From NCBI GenBank assembly GCA_003554665.1, contig PWGY01000066.1, positions 1-9,308 of the forward strand: a stretch of DNA of 9,308 bases, written 5' to 3'. The position numbers and the translations under genes were made by a program. This stretch comes from Bacteroidales bacterium. GTDB lineage: Bacteria; Bacteroidota; Bacteroidia; Bacteroidales; UBA7960. The notes beneath the pieces are model-generated. The model was given only the letters and a program-made list of their open reading frames with translations, ran no database searches and was not told where the DNA came from. Below, piece after piece: positions 1 through 6,448 of the stretch. The stretch's first letter is position 1, and each line of letters opens with the position of its first letter.

Positions 1-134
1 AAATCGCTGAAAAATTGTGCATCAGCACCCATACCGTTGACGGACATCGCCGGAACCTCATTGTAAAAACAGGGGTAAAAAATTCACCCAGCCTTGTGAT
101 GTACGCCATTCAGCATGGATTAATAACTCCCTGA
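1..134 (+). CDS. LuxR/NarL-type response regulator, C-terminal end (partial)
   Basis: This is the last 43 codons of a gene that begins left of the window; the frame opens at base 3 and stops with TGA at 132-134. The residues IAEKLCISTHTVDGHRRNL followed by KTGVKNSPSLVMYAIQHGLI match the GerE/LuxR DNA-binding helix-turn-helix: IAEKL (helix 2), ISTHTVDGHRRNL (turn and recognition helix) and the closing K-x-GV-x-N segment. In Bacteroidota this ending is typical of NarL-type two-component response regulators. The receiver domain would lie outside the window, so I infer it rather than see it. The gene is co-directional with the receptor operon but separated from it by 482 bases, so it may be an unrelated neighbour or its regulator. 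The HTH assignment is firm; the response-regulator type is likely. Confidence 0.85.
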   Translation, partial: IAEKLCISTHTVDGHRRNLIVKTGVKNSPSLVMYAIQHGLITP

Positions 135-396
135 CAGGGAACATAAAAGACCCTGCAGTAAAACACATACCCGCACCCTGAGAAAGCCTGTACAATACCC
201 CAAAAATCATTAAACAAGCAAGGCAGACACCCCCCTTAAAAACACTGTTTTCAGTTCATTAACCAGTTATTTCCGGCCATAACAATAATTTAACAAATCG
301 CCTGCTTGTCATATCACACAGGAGCTTCGGGATGTTTCACTAAACCGGCCCCGAATCCGGAAGCCCTAAACGCCTGACTGTCGGATTTTTACAAAA

Positions 397-413
397 CCCC
401 CGAAAACAGGGGG
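397..413. repeat. Short GC hairpin
   Basis: CCCCC at 397-401 and GGGGG at 409-413 flank a 7-base A-rich loop, giving five G:C pairs. Downstream on the + strand is AAAACAGG with no T-run, so it is a poor + strand terminator. Read on the minus strand the stem is followed by TTTTG, but no minus-strand gene is seen that it could serve. The sequence GAAAACAGG occurs twice across it, at 402-410 and 413-421, with an 11-base period. Function unknown. Confidence 0.35.
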
Positions 414-510
414 AAAACAGGCTTATTCAAACAACCATTTTCCGTCTATAAAATCAATTTTTAAGTCACAATATTTGCAAGCAGAGTCGAAATGCATGTT
501 GTTTTTATTT

Positions 511-541
511 GGATTTATTAAAAACAATGTCCGGATTTATT
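511..541 (+). repeat. Direct repeat GGATTTATT x2, 22-base period
   Basis: The nonamer GGATTTATT occurs at 511-519 and again at 533-541, exactly 22 bases apart, about two helical turns. The second copy abuts the candidate promoter element at 542-549. The position and phasing would suit a regulator-binding pair, but the region is A/T-rich and chance is possible. Confidence 0.35.
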
Positions 542-549
542 TATTTTTG
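542..549 (+). promoter_or_regulatory. Candidate Bacteroidota -7 promoter element for the receptor operon
   Basis: TATTTTTG matches the Bacteroidota primary sigma-factor consensus TAnnTTTG at every fixed position. It would place transcription start near 555-560 and leave a leader of about 60 bases before the ATG at 617. A matching -33 TTTG at the usual spacing is absent; the nearest TTTG, at 508-511, lies about 30 bases upstream, which is too far. The call is therefore tentative and the promoter may be weak or activator-dependent. Confidence 0.35.
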
Positions 550-616
550 CGCCCACTAATCAACGGCAGGCGTCTCTTTCATTAATGCGTGTATACAACA
601 CCATAACTGGATAAAA

Positions 617-3394
617 ATGACAAAAAGAATCACCCCGCTTACACTTCCACTGCTCTTATGGCTTGCAGCAATAAGCCTGAGCCCGGGTTCCCTGTTTGCA
701 CAGGAGGAACCCCCGCAGCAAGCAAAGATCACCGGCCGGGTAGTGGAAAAAGAAAGCCAAGAACCGATGGAGGCTGTTGCATTGATCATTAATGAACTCG
801 GTCGGTTCAGCATTACCGACAAGGAAGGCCGGTTTACTTTCGAAGGAGTTCCCCTGGGAAATATCACCATCAATGCCCAGAGCCTTGGAATGGTGGAGGT
901 CTTTAAAGAGCTGAAGATCGACGAATACGGCGAACACGAAATACTCATTGAAATGGAGCGCTCCTCACTGAGCCTGGAGGAGGTTCAGGTAACCGCCCGC
1001 AGCAGCCGTTCCGGCCTTTCATCTTCCTCGGACATTTCCAGATCTGCCATTGAACACCTGCAGGCCAGTAGCCTCGGAGACATTCTGCAGCTTATCCCAG
1101 GCCAACTGGCAGACAACCCGGATCTCAGCCAGGCCAACCAGATCGCGCTGCGCCAGGTGGGCGAAGACAAATTAAACGCCCTTGGTACATCAATCATTGT
1201 GGATGGATCCCCTTTGTCAAACAATGCAAACCTGCAGGCCAGCAATCCGGCATTCAGCGGCAGCAGCGGCTATGCGGGTACTGTTTCCGGAGGTGGTATC
1301 GACTTGCGGCAAATTTCAACCGAAAACATTGAATCGGTCACGGTGATCCGGGGCATCCCCTCGGTAGAGCACGGTGACCTGACCTCAGGAGCCTTGATTG
1401 TGGAAACCCGTGCCGGCCGGACACCATACCAGGCAAGGGTCAGGGTAAACCCCCGCATCACCCAGGTGAACCTTGGGAAAGGGTTTGATCTGGGCGACAA
1501 TGCAGGAAGCCTGAATGTAGACATTGACTACCTGGAATCCATCAACGACCAGCGAATGGAATACAGAGGGTATGACCGGCTTACCGCACAACTGACTTAC
1601 TCTAACAGATTCTTTGATAACAACCTGAATTCCACCACCACCCTTTCGGGGTTCACCACACTGGATGAAAGCCGGCAGGATCCCGACGACCTGCGTTATC
1701 AACGTGAAAGGTATTCCCAGGACAGAGGATTCCGATTCAACACCACGGGACGCTGGAGCCTTGATACAAGGTTTGCACAAAACCTCCGGTACAATGCTTC
1801 TGTCAGCTACACCCACCAGGAAGCCTTCAATCAGCAATTACTTAGCGGATATGTGTATCCTCTATCCTTCGCCAGGCAGGATACGACTATGGCCGCGTCC
1901 ATTGTCCCCAGTGAATACCTGAGCCAGGTAACCATAGACGGGAAACCCCTCAATATTTTTGCCCGCGTTTCCAACAGTTTTCACCGCACCATATTCGGCC
2001 TGAACAACCGTTTCATGATGGGGGTAGAGTGGCGCACCGATGGAAATTACGGAGACGGCAGGGTGTATGATGTAACAAGGCCCCCGAGAATGGGAGACAA
2101 CCGGGCCTCCAGACCCCGGTCCTATGCGGACATCCCAATGCTTAACCAGCTTGCCTTTTACCTGGAAAACAACATCAACGGATATGTCAACGACAGGGAA
2201 CTCGCTGTCCAGCTCGGTCTGCGCTTTGACAATGTACAGCCGGAAAGTCCTTTCCGGGGGGAGTTCGGCACCTTTCTCGGACCCCGCATCAATGCCTCGT
2301 ATGAAGTTCTGAACAACCTGAAACTGCACGGAGGGTACGGGTTGACTGCAAAATCGCCCACCCTGGTGCACCTGTATCCAAATCAGGCCTATTTTGACCT
2401 GGTGAATTTCAACCATTATGCGGAAAATCCGGATGAACGACTCATTATCGTCACCACCAGGGTTTTTGATACCGAGAATCCTGATTTAAAAATTGCACAA
2501 AACACCAAGCAGGAGATCGGGCTCGGATATGAAAAAAACAACCGGAGGGTAAACCTTACCGCCTTTAAAGAAAACCATACCAATGGGTACAGTTTTTATA
2601 ATCAACTGGAGTTTATTCCATTGGATATTTATGAGGCAGCAGAGTTTCCGGAGGGAGAACCCCCCATCCTGAAACCGGAGCCTGTCAGGCAGGATACTTT
2701 CATTGCCACTTATAACCGGCCGATGAACAAGCAAAGGACGATCAACCGTGGGGTAGAACTGGATCTGGATTTAGGCAGGATCAGTGCCATCCGCACAAGC
2801 TTCAGCCTGAACGGTGCCTATATCAACACACGGAGATACAACACAGGATATAACTACTGGATCAACCCATCCATGCCCCGGCCCGACAGGGTGGCCGTAT
2901 TCCCGGGTGGCCGTGGCACAGAAAATACCAGGTTCAACACTGCACTGCGGGTTGTGCATAACATCCCGGAATTCCAGTTTCTGGTATCCCTTACGGTACA
3001 AACCATTTGGATCGAGCAAACCAAGTCACTCGGCTACGATGATTACGAGATGATCAACGTGGGAACGCCCAATGAAAGGGCTATTCAGCCGCCCATTGCC
3101 TATATCGGCAAAGACGGACAGTGGGTTGACCTTAACAGGCAGCAGGCCATGGAACCCCAATACAGCGACATCCGCAGAAGCGTACCGGAATACCACCGGA
3201 CCACGCTCGACTACCCGCCGCTTTGGTTGTTCAACCTCCGGCTCTCTAAAGATATCCGCGAGGGTTTCGGCTTTGCCTTTTATGCCAACAATATGTTCAT
3301 GCACCGGCCCCTGCATTATAACGAAAGAACCAATCGCCATGACAGACGAAACCCGCAAATATTCTTCGGAACAGAGATGTACATTAGATTTTAG
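617..3394 (+). CDS. TonB-dependent outer-membrane receptor with carboxypeptidase-regulatory-like domain
   Basis: A 925-residue outer-membrane receptor that should import a ligand using energy from TonB-ExbBD. Residues 1-29 are a signal peptide with likely cleavage at SLFA|Q, giving the usual Bacteroidota N-terminal Gln. Residues about 36-113 form a CarboxypepD_reg-like beta-sandwich (ITGRVVEKES, then FSITDKEGRFTFEGVPLGN). LEEVQVTARS at 120-129 resembles a TonB box. Residues about 135-268 are the plug, with IIVDGSPL and ENIESVTVIRGIPSVEHGDL as its conserved strands. The rest is beta-barrel, ending in the aromatic terminus EMYIRF. The ATG at 617 is preceded by A-rich sequence and gives an intact signal peptide. 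No SusD follows; instead a DUF4876 lipoprotein begins 47 bases after the stop, so this is not a classic glycan SusCD pair. The substrate cannot be deduced from sequence. Confidence 0.93.
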   Translation: MTKRITPLTLPLLLWLAAISLSPGSLFAQEEPPQQAKITGRVVEKESQEPMEAVALIINELGRFSITDKEGRFTFEGVPLGNITINAQSLGMVEVFKELKIDEYGEHEILIEMERSSLSLEEVQVTARSSRSGLSSSSDISRSAIEHLQASSLGDILQLIPGQLADNPDLSQANQIALRQVGEDKLNALGTSIIVDGSPLSNNANLQASNPAFSGSSGYAGTVSGGGIDLRQISTENIESVTVIRGIPSVEHGDLTSGALIVETRAGRTPYQARVRVNPRITQVNLGKGFDLGDNAGSLNVDIDYLESINDQRMEYRGYDRLTAQLTYSNRFFDNNLNSTTTLSGFTTLDESRQDPDDLRYQRERYSQDRGFRFNTTGRWSLDTRFAQNLRYNASVSYTHQEAFNQQLLSGYVYPLSFARQDTTMAASIVPSEYLSQVTIDGKPLNIFARVSNSFHRTIFGLNNRFMMGVEWRTDGNYGDGRVYDVTRPPRMGDNRASRPRSYADIPMLNQLAFYLENNINGYVNDRELAVQLGLRFDNVQPESPFRGEFGTFLGPRINASYEVLNNLKLHGGYGLTAKSPTLVHLYPNQAYFDLVNFNHYAENPDERLIIVTTRVFDTENPDLKIAQNTKQEIGLGYEKNNRRVNLTAFKENHTNGYSFYNQLEFIPLDIYEAAEFPEGEPPILKPEPVRQDTFIATYNRPMNKQRTINRGVELDLDLGRISAIRTSFSLNGAYINTRRYNTGYNYWINPSMPRPDRVAVFPGGRGTENTRFNTALRVVHNIPEFQFLVSLTVQTIWIEQTKSLGYDDYEMINVGTPNERAIQPPIAYIGKDGQWVDLNRQQAMEPQYSDIRRSVPEYHRTTLDYPPLWLFNLRLSKDIREGFGFAFYANNMFMHRPLHYNERTNRHDRRNPQIFFGTEMYIRF

Positions 3395-3441
3395 CCCCTT
3401 TTAACTCAATTAATCACACCTATTAACAAAAAACTAAAAAC

Positions 3442-4716
3442 ATGAAAAAGCTAAGCATTTTAGTCATTCTTGCGGCCGTAATAGGCCTGTGGGGATGCGA
3501 AGACGACACGGTAGAAACCACGGATCTCCGTGTAAATGTGGAATACCCGGAATTATATGCTGACACGCACGCGGCCGGAGCTACGGTGGAACTGACCGAC
3601 ATGCAGACCCAAAGCACCACCAGCCTTACCACTGACAGCAATGGTTCTGCCGTATTTACCGAACTGGCTCCCGGCACATACAGCCTTGCAGCCAGTCTGA
3701 CCCTTTCACCGGAAGAGGCAGAAGAACAAACCGGCATCGCCGAGGAGATTATTCTGGCCGGAAGCGCTTCCGATATTATGGTTTCGGGAACTGACCCGAT
3801 TGACGTGACCATTGAACTGGCTGGAGGCCAGGCCGGTGATCTGGTATTCAAGGAAATCTATTATACCGGCTCACGCACACCTGAAGGCGGGGTGTATTTC
3901 CTGGACCAGTTCTATGAAATCTACAACAACTCCACCGAAACGGTATATGCAGACGGTCTGATTCTGGCCACAACACATCCGGCAGCGGCCACACAAAGCA
4001 TCGAGGGCTGGAGTGACGATCCGGATCATGTATACCTGAGCAGCGCATGGCGCGTGCCCGGCAGCGGTGAAGACCATCCCATTGAGCCGGGTGAGAGCAT
4101 CATCATCTCCCAGAACGGAACAAACCACCGGGAAGACCCCAATGGCAACCCGGAAACACCCTATGCAGGCTCAATTGCAGACTTTGAAACCTTTGTTGAC
4201 CGTGAAGACACCCGCGATGTAAACAACGCAGGCGTACCAAACATGGAGATGCTGCATCACGGATCCATGTTTTATTTTCTTGCATCCGTTTTCGGACCCG
4301 CACCAGTGATTTTCCGCGTTGATGATTTTGAAGCCCTGGAGAGAATGCCACAACCCGGTTCAGCTTCTGATTTTGAATACATACAACTGCCCGTAGAGTA
4401 CATTATTGACGGTGTGGAAGCCGGACGGGACGAAGAGAGCCTCCCCTTTAAGCGCCTGCCCGCCAGTGTGGACAGCGGAATGATTTGGTGCAGCGGCACT
4501 TATGTGGGGGAAAGCATTCGCAGAAAAACTTCCAACATCATTGATGGAAGACACGTATTGCAAGACACCAACAACTCCTCGGAAGATTTTGAGGTCCTGG
4601 AAACCCCAACGCCAAGGTCTTTTGATTCATATACTTTTTCATGTAACCGCTGTTTAAGCGGATGCCTGATGGCGGAGGCACTAAGCAAAGTGCCTCTGCC
4701 CCGGGCAACAATATGA
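3442..4716 (+). CDS. DUF4876-type surface lipoprotein
   Basis: A 424-residue lipoprotein. Residues 1-18 are a signal peptide with lipobox GLWGC (Cys19), followed by EDD, an acidic run like the export signals that send Bacteroidota lipoproteins to the cell surface. Residues about 28-125 form a beta-sandwich of carboxypeptidase-regulatory/SpaA type (GATVELTD, NGSAVFTELAPGTYSL). From about 130 the main domain begins with VFKEIYYTGSRTPEGG and FLDQFYEIYNNSTETVYADG, which I recognise as DUF4876 and which recalls lamin-tail-like folds; it closes with LQDTNNSSEDFEV. From memory this family is usually found beside TonB receptors, as here, so it probably works with the upstream receptor as a ligand-capture or lid protein. 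The start is preceded by an A-rich stretch (3425-3441). The last 30 residues, from Asp395, carry three Cys and look foreign to the family; the true end may be near 4623 (see findings). Confidence 0.85.
   Translation: MKKLSILVILAAVIGLWGCEDDTVETTDLRVNVEYPELYADTHAAGATVELTDMQTQSTTSLTTDSNGSAVFTELAPGTYSLAASLTLSPEEAEEQTGIAEEIILAGSASDIMVSGTDPIDVTIELAGGQAGDLVFKEIYYTGSRTPEGGVYFLDQFYEIYNNSTETVYADGLILATTHPAAATQSIEGWSDDPDHVYLSSAWRVPGSGEDHPIEPGESIIISQNGTNHREDPNGNPETPYAGSIADFETFVDREDTRDVNNAGVPNMEMLHHGSMFYFLASVFGPAPVIFRVDDFEALERMPQPGSASDFEYIQLPVEYIIDGVEAGRDEESLPFKRLPASVDSGMIWCSGTYVGESIRRKTSNIIDGRHVLQDTNNSSEDFEVLETPTPRSFDSYTFSCNRCLSGCLMAEALSKVPLPRATI
4647..4700 (+). repeat. Two tandem hairpins at the lipoprotein/barrel junction
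   Basis: The first hairpin pairs CCGCT (4647-4651) with AGCGG (4657-4661) around a 5-base loop. The second pairs GGCGGAGGCACT (4671-4682) with AGTGCCTCTGCC (4689-4700) around AAGCAA; all 12 positions pair, one as G-U. There is no T-tract after it, so it is not an intrinsic terminator. It could stabilise or process the mRNA, or tune translation of the barrel gene. Such dense structure is unusual inside a coding end and suggests this stretch is, or was, intergenic. Confidence 0.6.
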
Positions 4717-4748
4717 AAACCCCCGGTTCTAAAAAATCACCTGACGCC

Positions 4749-6347
4749 ATGGCATTAAGAGATAAATGTTTGAAATTACCACTGATTATGGTATTCCTGA
4801 CCCCGCTGACCTTCCCGTTTAACGCGAGTTGCCAGGAGGCAGAACCTGACGTCCTGCCCGGTTCGCCGCACTGGATGGAATACCTTAAGGAGTACAACAA
4901 CTGGGAGGGCGCTTCCAACCCGGCAGGCTTATCCCTGACCAATATGCACAACCTGGGAAACAGCTACTTTACCTACAATATTGATGAAGGAGATTTTTAC
5001 CGGCCCCAGGATGCATCGCGGGTCAACACCTTCGGTTTCACCACCGAAAGGTATCAGTCACTGGGAGAAATGACCTTTCGGGGAGAGTTCACCTTTCACA
5101 GCTTTGAGGAAAAAGACAGGCAGTGGGGCAATGTGATGGATCCTTTCAGGGGCACCCCTTATATTTTCTCCGATGTGGAGGGAGGCGATTGGTCAAAACA
5201 GTATTATAATCTGAATTTCACCGCTGCAAGCGGAAGGTTGTTCGGGTTATTTTATGCCGGAATTGAGGCGCACTATGAGCTCTATACAGGTGCCAGGCAA
5301 AATGATCCACGGCCGGTGAATCACACACAAAGTATCCATGCCAAACCTGGTCTGCTTTTCCCTGTCGGCAACAACTCCGACCTCGGGATTACTGGCTATA
5401 TCAGCAATCGAAGTGAAGACATCAGTATTACACTGGTAAATCACGATTTTCAGCATCGCTGGTATAAAATGCGTGGTGTGGGAGAGTTTCGCCGGGGCTT
5501 TATGAGGGGTTATTCCCGTTCCTATGAGGGAACCGGATTCGGAGGAGGTATCAATTATGCCTTAACATTAAACAGGGGTAGTTTGATCGCTGATGCAGAC
5601 ATTCGTTTTTACAATGAGGAAGTCAGTGACGGTTCTTCGATCATACAGCACGGGGGCGAACTCGAAGAAATGACCCTGGAAACCTCTGTACGTTTAAAGC
5701 TGACTGGTGCTTCCACATTACACCGGATAACGGGCACCTTCAACCTGACAGAGTTTACCGGCATCGAACATAGCCAGTCGTACGACAACAGCCTCGAACA
5801 GTGGATCACCTTTGCCACATCCACCAGGTACCGGGCAGATCACATTCATACAGGAATAGACTACCGGTTTTACAGAACAAAGACCAATAACGACTATGAT
5901 TGGATGGCAGGCCTGAATGCCAGCTTAATAAGCGACGACATACGGTACCTGCTACCCCTTTCATCCAAAAAATTTGCGGATCTCAGGCTGCTGCTGAACG
6001 GGGAAAAAAACTTCACCCTCGCAGGTAACAATCTGCACATGGGGGTGACGGCAGGGTACAACATGTCAATAGACGAAGATCTGTCCATTCATCATGAACT
6101 GCTTGACGGAGATCGTTCTGATATCACTGACAATGTAACCATCCCGGACTTCTACTATCACACAACCAATTATGCAATCTTTGGCATCAACGCGACCTAT
6201 AGCTTCAATATCGGCAACACCGTCAACAGCCCGTTTTATTTTAGCCTTGAGGCCAAACGCCATGATCTGGCCAGTTCGGATATCTCACCGCTGTACAAAG
6301 ATACAGCAAGAAACTACCTGAAAATTTCTTTGGGCATGATATACTGA
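4749..6347 (+). CDS. DUF6850-like outer-membrane beta-barrel protein
   Basis: From the ATG at 4749 this is 532 residues. The first 28 form a signal peptide (core LKLPLIMVFLTPLTF) with likely cleavage at NASC|QE. The mature protein is rich in alternating aromatic/polar strands, with repeated YRPQDASRVNTFGF-, YNLNFTAAS- and GINATYSFNIG-type segments, and ends LKISLGMIY, an aromatic terminus typical of outer-membrane barrels. The region with GTPYIFSDVEGGDWSKQYYN resembles DUF6850 as I remember it, a family found beside DUF4876. Two other in-frame starts exist. ATG 4713 overlaps the upstream stop as ATGA but sits only 12 bases after a strong hairpin and adds 12 polar residues; ATG 4662 lies inside that hairpin region. 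I prefer 4749 for its normal signal peptide, though coupled initiation at 4713 is possible. Its role is unknown; context suggests an outer-membrane partner of the receptor and lipoprotein. Confidence 0.8.
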   Translation: MALRDKCLKLPLIMVFLTPLTFPFNASCQEAEPDVLPGSPHWMEYLKEYNNWEGASNPAGLSLTNMHNLGNSYFTYNIDEGDFYRPQDASRVNTFGFTTERYQSLGEMTFRGEFTFHSFEEKDRQWGNVMDPFRGTPYIFSDVEGGDWSKQYYNLNFTAASGRLFGLFYAGIEAHYELYTGARQNDPRPVNHTQSIHAKPGLLFPVGNNSDLGITGYISNRSEDISITLVNHDFQHRWYKMRGVGEFRRGFMRGYSRSYEGTGFGGGINYALTLNRGSLIADADIRFYNEEVSDGSSIIQHGGELEEMTLETSVRLKLTGASTLHRITGTFNLTEFTGIEHSQSYDNSLEQWITFATSTRYRADHIHTGIDYRFYRTKTNNDYDWMAGLNASLISDDIRYLLPLSSKKFADLRLLLNGEKNFTLAGNNLHMGVTAGYNMSIDEDLSIHHELLDGDRSDITDNVTIPDFYYHTTNYAIFGINATYSFNIGNTVNSPFYFSLEAKRHDLASSDISPLYKDTARNYLKISLGMIY

Positions 6348-6393
6348 TGCCCGTCACAATTATTTATATCATGACTAAACTCCCGAGGATCCA

Positions 6394-6448
6394 GAAAAAA
6401 ACAGAAAAGCTGCATCACAAAAAACACAAACCAAAAAAACTGTCAAGA
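6394..6448 (+). promoter_or_regulatory. A-rich leader that favours the ATG at 6449
   Basis: This stretch is dominated by A-runs and has little G, the kind of unstructured A-rich leader that marks translation starts in Bacteroidota, where Shine-Dalgarno sites are often missing. It lies directly before the ATG at 6449, which opens a compact lipoprotein signal peptide. If translation began at 6347, the same bases would encode a Lys/His-rich extension ahead of the membrane segment, which is atypical for an exported protein. Confidence 0.45.

Larger units (their letters stand above)
135..616. other. Intergenic region between regulator and receptor operon
   Basis: No convincing coding frame is seen here on either strand. 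The left half is of mixed composition; bases 420-560 become strongly A/T-rich, as expected of a promoter region. It holds a short GC hairpin (397-413), a 9-base direct repeat (511-519 and 533-541) and a perfect TAnnTTTG element (542-549). No convincing intrinsic terminator for the regulator gene was found; the only GC hairpin lacks a T-tract on the + strand. Confidence 0.7.

Noticed and set aside
129..155. CCCTG/CAGGG palindromes at and after the regulator stop as a terminator
   Set aside because: Stems are only five pairs, overlap each other, and have no T-tract.
1385..2416. Long minus-strand open frames opposite the receptor gene
   Set aside because: They lie wholly within a well-supported receptor gene, have no recognisable domain, and mirror its codon pattern.
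4671..4700. The hairpin as an intrinsic terminator within the operon
   Set aside because: The right arm is followed by CCGGGCAACA, not a T-run.
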